DNA from: Ophthalmolycus amberensis
Taxonomy: Eukaryota; Chordata; Actinopteri; Perciformes; Zoarcidae
Length of the DNA: 64,000 nucleotides
Assembly: GCA_024529925.1 (NCBI GenBank)
Contig: JAFEUB010000845.1
Location: forward strand, 415,501 to 479,500
Direction of reading: 5' to 3'
This document shows positions 13,400 to 24,856 of this stretch, piece after piece. Both the position numbers and the translations under genes were made by a program. Positions within the stretch are counted from its first letter, which is position 1; each line of letters starts with the position of its first letter. Below the pieces are notes generated by a model. It was not told where the DNA came from and did not search any database. It worked only from the letters and a program-made list of their open reading frames with translations.

Positions 13400-13505
13400 C
13401 ACCTTCTGTGTGTTTGTATTTAGCTGTTCTTGAGATTTTCTTATGCTGAAAGCACTTTGTGCCGCAAGCTTGAAAAGTGTGATACAAATACAATTCTTCT
13501 TCTAA
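13400..13505 (+). mobile_element. LINE 3'-tail remnant
   Basis: GAAAGCACTTTGTGCCGC followed by AAAAGTGTGATACAAATACA matches the pattern of fish L2-like LINE 3' ends (AAGCACTTTG...GTGCTATACAAATAAA) in plus orientation. Only the tail is recognisable. Confidence 0.5.
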
Positions 13506-14591
13506 TTAATCATTATTATTGAGCTTTAACCACTGCCGTGCATATGTGTGTGCAGACTCACAGAACTGCAAGAGTGCAGACTCTTGTTCTTTTGTCCATG
13601 CAATCTCCAGGGGGACACAGTGCAGCAAATAAACATGATGCAACAGCGGTTTGTTACAAGGAAGGGAATTTACATTTTGTGTTGCTATATTTGAATGCAC
13701 ACATTGCTCAGTATGAGTGCACGTGTGTGTCTGTGAATATGTGTCAGAAGAGAAGTCTCAGATAGACTTCAGTAAATTAGCAAATAAACTGCACTTGTTA
13801 TGGGTCAGGACACACACACGTACACACAGACACAGACAGACAGGATCCTGAAAAGACAACAGACAAACATCAACAGAAAGACATGCATGTTCAGTAGAAG
13901 AGGGATCTTATTTGTATGCGCCTGTTACTTTGACAGGAGCATGTGTGCCGTGACACAGTGGACTCTTTTTTTATGGTCTCAAAGTTTGTCTGGCTTTGAT
14001 AAAAACTCTGGAGTTGTTGTTGTTGTTGTTGTTGTTGTCGCGGTGCTAAAATTACTGAGATGTTTTCGCTCACAGCACCCCCCCCCCCCCCCCAAAATCT
14101 CCAGCTGAACCTTTCCCAAAACACAATCTGTTTCTCATTATCAGCTTTTCCTGTAACTTCTCACATCCCCCCCACCCCCCCCCCCACCCCGTACTTTTTG
14201 TTCTCTTTAAGACCTCTCTCTATTGTCTGCTTTTCTCCTCACCCTCTGGGATGAAACAACAAGTCAGCAGCGTGTGACTCCATCCCCCTTGAACTGTTTA
14301 TTGTCGTAGTGAGCCCTGTAAAAAGACAGCGACAACCATTCGGCAAACAGCGTTGGACGTCCTGCTTGTTGCAGGACAAGAGGTCAGATAAATATTGGGG
14401 AGAAATCGGACACCCGGTGAGAGAGAGAGAGTACAACAGGAGCGTCTCAGAGCTAAACAGTGGAGGGATGTAACCATGTGGGTTTCTTTAGTCTTAAATC
14501 AATTCAGAGGAGAATTTCTAAAGGGACTTTTTGCTGCTCTGCATTTATCTGATAAGATTTTAGCACACACAATTTAAGAAGAGCTTATAGA

Positions 14592-15131
14592 ATATGATGC
14601 GTTGTTATAAATTAAACTGCCCAACTGAATATACAAGTACAGCTGAAACAATTAGACGATTGACAAAAAATCCATTGCCAACTATTTTGAAATGATTTTT
14701 AAGGCAAAAACATTTGATGGTTCCAACTTTTTAAATGTGAAGAATTGCTGCTTGTCCTTTTAATTATTTAATAATGTTGAGGTTTGGGCATTTGGGTCAT
14801 TGTGACAGTATTTCTCACTATTTTCACCCTTTTTAGAAACCAAACTTTTAATGGAGAAAATAATACGCCGATTAATCCCAAATGAAAACAATCCTTCGTT
14901 AATATTACAAAATGAGCTCTACCTCAACCAACTACAACAGAAAGATACAGTTTTTACATGAAAGCATGAAAGCATTTACTTTTAATATTTTAAATACATT
15001 TTCCTGATTATTCTCATGTACTTTTACTGAACTAACATTTTCAATGCATGCCTTTTACTTGCAATGGAGTATTTTTACAGTGTGGCGTACTTTTATTTAA
15101 GTGAAAGATCTGAATGCTTCCTTCACCACTG
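14592..15131 (+). mobile_element. CAGTGGTGGAA-family MITE interrupted by a second MITE
   Basis: Outer element: GATGCGTTGTTATAAATTAA and CTGCCCAACTGAATATA on the left, then TGAGCTCTACCTCAACCA onward, ending CTTCCTTCACCACTG at 15131. Inner element: about 14645-14890, starting near CTGAAACAATTAGACGATTG, of the AGGGCTGCAACTA family. The outer family's continuous text resumes after the inner block, so the inner copy inserted later. Exact joints are blurred by mutation. Confidence 0.5.
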
Positions 15132-17009
15132 GAGCTAAATCACAGTGTCTTGTCAATCTCAGTGGTTTGGTCCTGATATGGGATGTCAGGACATTTCAAA
15201 CTCCTCACAGACAGACAAAAGTGTCTTATCTCTGTCATTTGTCCAAACTCTGCCGGTGTCTGCCTCTTTTATCTTTCTCCTCCTCATTAGCAGAAACATA
15301 ATGAATATTCTAATTAGGGACTGTGCCAAAAGCATCCTCGCATGCTGTCAGCTGGAAACATTTCACAGAAGATTGGTGATGGTTGCAGTCGTCAAACAAA
15401 AGAGGTGGAGCCGTTCCAGACTTCCCAAGTTCAGAGCAAAGAGTTCATCTTTTTCTCAGAGTATCCGCGGTCTTGCAGGGGCAGATCAGATTATATTTAC
15501 TGGTACGGGTTCAAGAGCATGTGGTTTCTTTAGTAAGTGGAGGATGAAGAATGTTAATTCAATGAACTGTGCTTGAGCATGGAAGTGGCTTGTTGTATGC
15601 TGTGGGAGTGTAGAGCAGCGGCAACAACATTAGAAAAAACTAAATCTAAGACAAATATTCACATGATAGAAAATCATCTTTTACATGTATATTCTTATGA
15701 AAATGAAGAAACACTGCACTACTTGGGCTGTATGTTGTGAACTACCTCTTCAGTGTACATATTTATTTACTGCTCCTGGTGATTACAGTAACAGATATTA
15801 GTGATAGAAAGGGCCAGAGAGCCGGATGTCAGGGGGTCGTCACTCACTTACATTCACTACAATTGTAATGAAGTTGCAATTCTGCTCTCACAGATGAGGA
15901 GGGAGGATTTCAACACAATATGTTTGGCAATGTTGACTTTGCATGAGAGTGTGAACACAATAAACGATAGATCTGCCTTCTGAAGCTTATAACCTTTCCC
16001 GACACACTGTCTGAGCAGCAGAGGTGTTGATTCAACTGCATTTTTAATCTAGTCACTTTTTTTTCAAAGACAAGTTATGTTCCTCCCCACTCTCTGAGAC
16101 CTTCTCTTCTTATTGTTGCAGTTCTAGAATTTAAATACAGTGGTGATAGCGCCTCTTAGGGTCCATAGACTTTGGAATGACTTGATATCAGGGCAGCATG
16201 CATTGTTTGTTTATTTCAGCATATTGGTCCCTCACAAGAAAACCAAAGAAGGGGTGGGGGAAGTAATGACAAAGGTTAATAGGAATAGTGTGGTTAAGAA
16301 GAAAAGAAGAAACACAGATCTGGGTCACATTTTATTTTTTTAGCTTATGCTTGGATCTGTTATATTAGTTTTGTAAACTAACTTTTGTTTCTACTTTTTG
16401 AAAAAGTGCCACGTGAATAGGTTACTATTAATATTATCAATACCACCATATAACAGAAAAACTGTGCAGTTTAATGCAAAACCAAATGATGTATTCAAAA
16501 ATGAGTTGATGTAGCAGCGCTCACATTGTCAGCAGAGTTTAACAGCTTCACAAAGGTATTGCAGGGCTGTTGTATTGGATTGCATTATACTGTACGAATG
16601 ACATCCTGTCCATTCCTCTCTCTAATTTTGTCGACTAGATTAGTTGATTTGATTGACAGACATGTAAAACTGAGTTTCTTAACAAAGAATCAAACAAAAG
16701 CACCACTTTAAATCTTGTGATTATCAGTGATGTGTTCACAAGGTTCTTGGAAATAAGTCATTCAGCAAAATAAAAGCATAAAAAACGACTCATCGACTGA
16801 AGACATTTTGGTTGACTATGACCAAAAAGACCAGCAGGGGGGCAGCACTTTGTTCTTATTTCTAATTCTAATTGTCTCATGACTTAATTATGAGAAAGTA
16901 ACTCGTGCTTTTGACTTGGTGTCTCAGTGAAAATGATGAGAAACTCTCGGGAGACATTTTGATATGTCATAGTAGAAAAAGCACAGTTGTATTGGTATGA
17001 ATGAGTTAT

Positions 17010-17233
17010 AACTGGACATTACAGCTACCCATCTAGGGTATCGAGTATTTAAATTAAGCTCCACCATGATCAGCTGCAACATTTAGGAAATGTACACTGT
17101 TAATGCATTCACGATCCAGTAATAGGCTATAATATATTCTAAAAGAAGGCCGTTCTGCATAATGAGTACTTTTGCAGTTTTTTTTACTCGCAACAGAGCA
17201 TTTCTACAATGTGAGTACTTCCTCCACCACTAT
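17010..17233 (+). mobile_element. 3' half of a CAGTGGTGGAA-family MITE
   Basis: Contains AAGCTCCACCATGATCAGC, GGCCGTTCTGCATAATGAGT and ends GTACTTCCTCCACCACT, the family's right-hand order. It lies directly beside the GC-rich slc16a1 promoter region. Confidence 0.55.
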
Positions 17234-17239
17234 TTAAAC

Positions 17240-17529
17240 CGCGCCTGCCTCTACAGTTCCACACGCTACTGCACGTGCGTTTTTTACAGATTCCTCGGCT
17301 GCCGCTCACGCTCTCGTACGCATGCGTGCTGGTGGCGGTGTCATCATCACCATCCCAGAAGTTGTCCAGCGTGTGTGTGTGCGTGGCGGTGGTACCCCCG
17401 AGCTGCTGCTGGAGGATCAACGTGTGGTCATTGTCAGGAGCAAGGACACCCCGTGTCCGGGAGACACCGACTCTCAGCCGAACCGAGCCTCCGCCGGAGA
17501 AAGCCGAACCCCCTCAACACACACCGTCG
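17240..17529 (+). promoter_or_regulatory. slc16a1: Probable slc16a1 promoter and non-coding first exon
   Basis: Base composition changes sharply here from AT-rich to GC-rich with many CpGs (for example CACGCTCTCGTACGCATGCG and GCCGAACCGAGCCTCCGCCG), continuing to about 17.95 kb. A strong donor, CCGTCG|GTGAGTGA, lies at 17529/17530. The next acceptor in a suitable place is at 24779, just before the slc16a1 leader and ATG. Mammalian SLC16A1 also has a non-coding first exon and a long first intron. The transcription start is not determinable by eye, and the exon has not been proven. Confidence 0.5.
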
Positions 17530-19912
17530 GTGAGTGAACGAGCGTGCGGTGGACTAACCGTCGAGACAAAGACGCTGCTGCTGAATTAAACGGCGCTTTT
17601 TTTGGCTCCTGCTCACATCTCGAGCTCAACTTGTGCCGTGTGAAGTTGTAAATTAGCTAGCTCCGCTCCTCCATTAGCGTCACCAGTTTCATCATCTTTC
17701 TCTGCTTCCGCTGTCGTTATTATTTCATCTTACGTTACATCATTTACAACCAGCTTTATCGGGCAGCGTTAAACCGACAGTGGTTTCATTCACCGTGTCG
17801 TGGTCCTGGCTCTATTTCTACATGCACAAGTGAATAAAGTGAGGCTGGACTGTCCCGGCATCTGACCCGCCTGCTGCTGAGCTGCAGCCCGTCGCTCCGG
17901 GTCTCTCAGTGGGGTCTCGGCACAGAGCCAGCACCGGAGAGAAATCCGTCTGACTGCGGCCTAACGTGTTAAATATTCTGCACAGAGCTGAATGAGTTTC
18001 ACATGCTGGTCGGCGCTCAATGGAGAGATCACACGAGAGCCACACGCGCTGCTTCTCGTGCAGTCCTCATTGTTTTTTGTCATTGTCATTTTGTTACATG
18101 GGGATATTTACAAAAAAGTGAGTGATTGCTCTGTCATTTTCCATGTGTGTGGTGGCACAGGAGCAGGATTCATAACATCCACCCTGCTTTCAGAAGGGTC
18201 GGGCTTCCAGTTGAATATCTCCCTCTTGGTATTTGCAAACTTGTTTTATATTACTCGGATCTAATTAGTGCATTGTGAAATGGACTTGGGATTTTAATAG
18301 TTTCTGTTCTCAGGAAGCATCTCATCGGGTTACTGCTGCTCCTCCCAAACAAACCTATCCAGTTGTATTTTTGTATTGTCCTGGGGCCTGAGCGTGACTC
18401 TCTGCAGAAAGTGTTCCTCCTTTGTGCAATCTTTATTGTTATGCATAATGTTTATTGCTATGAATTGCCAGGAAAAGCTCAAAGGCTTCTTGACTTATGA
18501 GCATACCTTCACCCAGGCTGACCTGCTGCAGTCATAGCTTTCTACTGTTGGAAGGTATCTACTGCCTAAATGCAGGAAGTAGTGGATTACATGGGTAGTA
18601 TTTAAACGTTGGAGGTGCATCAGTTACTGAGTAGAGAGTTTGTTTGTCGATTTTTGGAGTAAATATAAGAGATTCTGCATAAAATCCAGCGAACGGATGA
18701 GGCATGTTGCCTGAGGCCGAGAGAAAGGGAGAGCAAATGAGTGGAGACACACCAGTTGTGTGTGTGTGTCTGAGAGAAAGGAAGTGTGGTAAAGATTAAT
18801 AACAAAAAAACAACAAGTAGAACCAGATGTGTGGCGAGCTTTGGCCTGAAGTTGTTTGTCTCTGCCGGGCCTCATTTATTTATTTGTTGGCCTTTAAATC
18901 CCCAAAGTTAACCGGCCACATTTCACCATTTTTTGTTTTGGGAAAAGGAAAAACCCTCCGATCATAGTTTGTACTTGACAGAGTGGTTGCATAATAGACC
19001 TAAAACATCTGTTGTTGGGAGGGCCCTGTTCACATGCTTCCCAAAATCTGGGAAATGAAGTGTAATTTATACAGTGTTGGGAAGTTCCACAAGCTCTGCA
19101 CAAGGAAAAACGAATATTTAAATCTGTGCAACACAGTGCCCTTGAGCGGGATTCTTCATGTGCAAGTATGCATATACGGGCCAGGCACAACTGGTTGAGG
19201 CCGGGCAAACTGCACATTTGAGCAAGCAAGGGTGTGTGTCTGTGTACGCATTGGGCGTGCACTCAGGTTACGGAAGTGTTTGAGACAAGGATGGGGCCAC
19301 ATTGACGTTAGTTCATGCCTGGGAGGTTAGAGTGGTCAATGCTAAGCTGACAAGTATTTAACAACCATTTAACTGAAGAGATTATATGTATAATGCTCGG
19401 TAATAGGACTGAAATTGTATTTGTTATTTGTGTGATTAGAGTTTAGAGATATTTCATGCTGACGGTGTAAAAATAATCAGTCATGATGACTGTTTAGTTT
19501 CACTCATTCAAGGAAAGGAATAATGCTAAGCCCCCTTACTTCCTTCCTTTCTTCCCTTCCCCGTCATCACAGGTTCTCTAAGAGTATCCTGTCTTTTGTG
19601 TACTACGTAGATAATTTGGGAAACCCAGCTGGCCAGACAACATGTTAATCATTGTTGTGTCAGTATTTGTCGTGGAGTTGAACCTTGTAATTATTGGGTC
19701 AGTTATTCCACAAACGGTAAAATAAACCCCAAAAAAAAACAACCTACAGAATAAGGATTTTGTACATATTAGTTCTAACATTTCCTCGACTGAAAATCTG
19801 GTTGTTTAAGACATTTCAGGTAACTCCAGCCCCTCAACACACTTTGGTAAAGGGAACATTTGTTGTTGCAGAATGAATGGCCTCTTTGAGAACTCCTTCA
19901 AGAGTTGTCCTG

Positions 19913-19917
<5 letters not shown>

Positions 19918-19958
<41 letters not shown>
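19918..19958 (+). repeat. (CA)n microsatellite
   Basis: About 20 uninterrupted CA units within slc16a1 intron 1. Confidence 0.95.
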
Positions 19959-19961
<3 letters not shown>

Positions 19962-22085
19962 AAAGCTCACTGGGACCTCACGTGAGATGGAGAGTCCCAT
20001 TGGTGATGCCTGCTTCCCTTTAAGTCCAGGCCCTGAACCGATTATCTGTCTTTCTTAACACTGGAACAACTGGTTCAATAGATTTGGGTGCCGTCTGTGT
20101 CTGACATACAAAACTCCGACAAAGCCTCTTGGCGTTGCTTTCCCTGTCAAGCTTTCTTTCCTCACACTGAATGTATTTAGTTTGCTAACGGAGACAGCGG
20201 CATACTTATAACTCACAGTAAATGTGACCTTAAATTGAGAGGTCAACAGATGCAGACTTCTCATTTCTAGGGGGCGACCGTTTTGTTGATTATATCAGCC
20301 GTTGGCTAGCTAGCTAATTAAGCAAACGTTGGCTTCATAAGTTAGTTGAAGTCTCTCGTCTTCGGCTGACTTTTTGAAGTTTCCAGTTAACTTGTTATAA
20401 AACAATAACCCTGTAAAAGGGATCCTAAATATGCACTTCATGGCTACATACACAGTCATGCTAAAAGACTGAGGCTGGAGCTGCATGGCTATCCATGCGC
20501 AGGAGACAACATGGACATAAAGACACAGCAATAGGTGATGACTCAGGGAGACTGAAGTCACTGTCACTGCTTTACGGTTTTATGACTGCTCGATGTAATT
20601 CGGGCGTTAAAATGACAGAAACACGCATAGAAAGCCAGGGGGAACCATAGGGGGACTCTGGATCCACTTTCTGAGCTGGAAGAGTGTTGGGAGGGCCAAT
20701 AGTGATGATATTTATACAGGTTTTAAGTTGGACTTATTGTAGATGTGTCCTTTTATAATGGATTATTTGGTTGCACGGAAGTGTTGACAGTGGAAGTATT
20801 TTTTACGACACCAAATTCGATTACATGGCAGTTGATGTCCTGGCACACATTCTGCAACTCGGGCATGTAGATATGAAAGTGAAATAATTGCCGGTGTGTT
20901 TGTGTGTTTTGGGCCTGTTGCCTTGCGTGACCTAAAACGAGGTCACATGAATGTGCGTGATCAGACAGCTGAGACCAGCAGTGACGTTGCATTTTTAGGC
21001 ACAGTGAGCACATTGCTTGTGCGCCGCGAGGAAGAGAGGAACTTCAATATTTCTGCATCCTTTAGCGTCCTGTGTTTGTTTCTCCGTTCAATAAAGCGCA
21101 ATGTCGCCTACATAACGGCATGAAAATGCATAGACCAGCTTTAGTCCATATATTTAGTCTCATTTTTAAAGAGTATTTGTTTTGAATGCTATTTTCAGAT
21201 CACTATAAGAAAAACATTTTTGTATTTTATGTTTGACCACGTTTCCTGTTCCTCTCTGGCTCAGTCGCAGGTTATGTTGAGAACAATTACTTTTATGATA
21301 TAAATGACGACTGTAGACGAGAAACAAAAGGAGAGCAGCAGCTTCGGTAAAATATCTTCCTAGATGTACTCTGAACAGAGTTTTGATCAGTAGCACTATA
21401 ATACTTGTTTTTTCCCTCTTAAATTGTAGATCCAGTGGAACAAATCCAGTGATGACTGCAGAGATGAATTATATATATTGTTTTTTGCACAAACATGTGA
21501 CAGTATGATTGTCAGTGAGGTCATTGGAGGAAGGGCTCTGCTGCAAACAACTCTGTGAGCAACATTTGAGGGCCGGTAAGTCCAGGGCCCTTGGATGACG
21601 TTTCATTACACGTAATTAAGGTTGTAACAAAGTAACGGCCGTAGTGTTTGAGTATGACATTTAGTTGGATCCAATCGCCACCCTCCACGTGTTTGTGGGT
21701 GCTCGTTTGCTTTTGTTTGTATTTGAGAAGGACATAAAATTATGATTTCTATTCTGATTTTAAATTCTTTGCTATGTCGCTAAACATGAACGGTAACATT
21801 TACTGTTGACTGAATACACAAAATCCTGCTCACACTCACACGGACGGGCTGCTTTGATCTCCATGGTGGCGCTGTAGTTTGATTTGAGCTCTCATGTACT
21901 GACACACACTCAAGACGGGCCGACTGAAGGTAGAAGTTGTTTCATGACTGTTACTGTTGAGGTCCGTGTGTCAACAGTCACTGACGGAAGAGACGACTAA
22001 CGAGGAAGTGAAACCGCGTGTGCACATTATCGGATCTGCTGACTGCTTAGATTCTTTGACATAATCCGTTTGACAGTCTGTTGGT

Positions 22086-22640
22086 CCTAAGTAGGGCTGC
22101 ACGAAATTGGAAAAAATAACATTCATTGCAATATTCTTTTTTCTGCGATATGAAAAAATACAGGAATAGTCACCTGCACAGATCTAAGTGTGCGGATGTC
22201 TCTTGTATTAGTTTGGACCTTTTTAATACTTCCGGCTCCTCACTTAAAGGCCCAGTCTGTAAGATTTACTGGCATCTAGTGGTGTGTTGCGGATCACAAC
22301 CAACTAAAACCAACCCCTCAGCCCACCCCTCCCCTTCCAAGCGTGTTAGAGAACTACGGTGGCCTTCAGGTGTCCTCGGCTGCTTTGGCTCAGACTGTGT
22401 CGTTCGTTCTTGTTTCACTGATGTATCGATAAAGTATTGGCAAGATCCGTGGAGATACGACCCGATGCAGTTCACCACGACTCTGTATTTCATCGTGAGT
22501 TTCAGATGATCATTTTGAGTCTGTGGATTTGTTTGTGTGCAGAGCAGTTCACCTCTTGCGATACAAAAATCAAGACGTCGATACATGACCTGCCTAAAGT
22601 ATCTCGATACTGATCCTGTAATGTCCATGGTTGCTAGGTT
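22086..22640. repeat. Interspersed repeat block (DNA-transposon-like)
   Basis: Begins GTAGGGCTGCACGAAATTGG, a familiar fish hAT-type start. It then contains CAGTCTGTAAGATTTACTGG, CATCTAGTGGTG and ACGGTGGCCTTCAGGTGTCC, which I recognise from a different, very common teleost repeat. At least two degraded elements are probably joined here. I cannot define ends or target duplications. Confidence 0.4.
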
Positions 22641-24779
22641 GTCCATGACGAAAACCTAAAACATCAAAAGAAATGGAAGAATAAATTACAACATGGAACT
22701 TTAAAATTTGTCCTTTTTTTATTAGTTAAAAAAAACAGAACGTATTTTGACAATGTCAATTAAAGATGGATGTGAAAAGAAGCCATAAAACAACAGAAAG
22801 TGAATTATTGTACAGTGTGCTCACGCGTTCACATCTCTAAATAAATAGGTCTCTCATTCTTAAAGTATCGGTACTAATGAAAAGGGGTATTGTACCGTTT
22901 GAAAGGCAGGGTATTGTGATCGCTATATACTGTAATGAATCCGAATACGATGGCTTCATCCTCAGGAATCACACAGGCTGATTGGTATGTTTGTGTGTGT
23001 GAGTGGAATCAAAAAGCTTGTCAGTCCCTGTGTGGTTTGCAGATTTGTGATCCGGAGACCATTTAAGGTAAATGGCCCAAACAGTAGCAGAGTTGATTTG
23101 AGAGCCGACCATAAATAGCTGGTTTCTGTGTGGCCTAAATGGGGAAACGAGGACATCTATAGATGGACGCATTCATTGAGGAAGCTCATGGTTCTCCAGC
23201 TGTTCTGGTAACTGTGGGTGTGTTGTACTGTAAATGTTTCTAAAATGTTTATTCAAATGCTGCATTGAGTTCTGCTTTAGACATATACTTAAGACAGTTT
23301 GGTTTCCAGCTGCTTGGAAGACCGTGAGACGAGGTTGAGCTGTCAGTCACTGGACGATCAGGTTTGCTCAATTATTTCATTGTTGTAATGCAAGTACTGG
23401 TTCATCAGGTTCCTCTGAATGTCCGGCAACACACTAGCAGGTTTTTCGGTCCAGGGAAATTTCTCTTTTTTTATTTTGGAAGAAAATTAGTGAGAGTCTT
23501 CTGAGCTTAAATAATTAGTCAAACTGTTTTTGTCTAACTTCTCTGGTTCCAGCTTCTACATCTGGAGCATTTGCTGCTTTTCTTTGTCTTACGTGGTCCC
23601 TAAACTGAATATCTCTAGACCTTTGAAGATGTCACTTTGGGCTTTAGGATGTTGTGAAGGGTATATTGCACTTTTGGGGGTCAGGTGGTTTGTGTTACGC
23701 ATGCTGGCTCACTGTCACACTGTCATGGCTGACTGGGACACTTTGATAGCAACATCTGGACTTTGTTTTGGCAAATTTAAAGTGTTTGCTGTGAAAAACG
23801 GCCTATTCCATACTTGAGTTTCAGTCCTGATAACAGAACATGCTAGTTTGATTGATGCCTCTTTAAAGTAAACACTTTTTTCCACACAGAAAAATGTTGG
23901 GTTTGCACTGACATTACAAATTGTTTTCTATCTGGCTGCTGCTCAAGTGTTTTATGTTCTATTCAATCTGTCTGCACTCTTGATTTTGGGACACATAGAT
24001 TAATTTAATGTTTAATTTTATGTCATCGCTGTCAAATGTATTTTGAATACCGGTACGTAACCAAAACAGCAGTGGTGCAGAAATTACTTTTAACATGGAG
24101 GCAATGGAGAAACATTTAGAAAGTCAATTTTAATGTACTTCTACTAACAGAGTCTAAACACGTAGATCATGATTTTGTCTTGACAAAAAGTAAACGGGAC
24201 ACGTTGTTTTAGCTGCAGCTCGTCCACCAGGCGGACGCATGCTTTGACCAGGAGCGGCCATTCTTGCAACGCGCAGACACTCTCTATGTACTTTGATGTA
24301 TTTGTCGACAAATTGCCTCATCCCTTCTGTGGTTTGGTGTGCTTGCACTGGTTAAAATGGCAAAAGACACCGATCACAGGATGTTTAGTATGCTTCACCA
24401 GCTCCAAACTACATCGGGGAAAATCAGCATTTTACACCTAAGTTGTCAAGGGCTAATCTTTCGGTACTGCTTAATAAGATAAGTATGCCATCTGCTTATC
24501 CTCTGCTGGTATGTTGGCATGTGGCCCGGCAGAGATGCTCTTTCTCACCATGACAGCACTTGAAAATATGATCACAAACATAAATATTTTGTTTCCCTCC
24601 TCCTTATTTTTCCATCAAACTCTTCACTCCCGTCCTCCCTCTCTCCTTCCTCAACCCTACATATTTCATCTCGCAGCAAATTAGATAAAAATGCTAAGAA
24701 GCAAAGGATGAAATGTGTGCTCGTCTCCTTCACCATCTATGTTGATATTTACCAGCTCTGTGCTCTGTTCCTCCAACAG

Positions 24780-24856
24780 GTTGTGAGTCCTGATCTCTGT
24801 GCACCTGGTCCGGCCTTTTCGTCCCCTCTTCTTCTTCGTCTTCCTCGTGAGCAGAC
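24780..24856 (+). other. slc16a1: slc16a1 5'UTR segment of the first coding exon
   Basis: Follows the acceptor CTCCAACAG|G at 24779/24780 with an upstream pyrimidine-rich tract, and runs to the ATG at 24857. The leader is pyrimidine-rich (CTTCTTCTTCGTCTTCC). No other ATG precedes the start within this segment. Confidence 0.6.

Larger units (their letters stand above)
17530..24779 (+). other. slc16a1: slc16a1 intron 1 (inferred), no genes seen
   Basis: About 7.2 kb between the inferred 5'UTR donor and the leader acceptor CTCCAACAG at 24779. CpG-rich sequence persists to about 17.95 kb, and the rest is ordinary intronic DNA. A CA microsatellite and one interspersed repeat block are listed separately. 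Short open frames on both strands lack recognisable domains and splice support. Confidence 0.45.

Noticed and set aside
16140..16343. 67-codon plus frame containing RLWNDL, reminiscent of the LINE APRLWNSLP segment
   Set aside because: Match is only a few residues with no neighbouring LINE motifs or 3' tail, so I could not support it as a mobile element.
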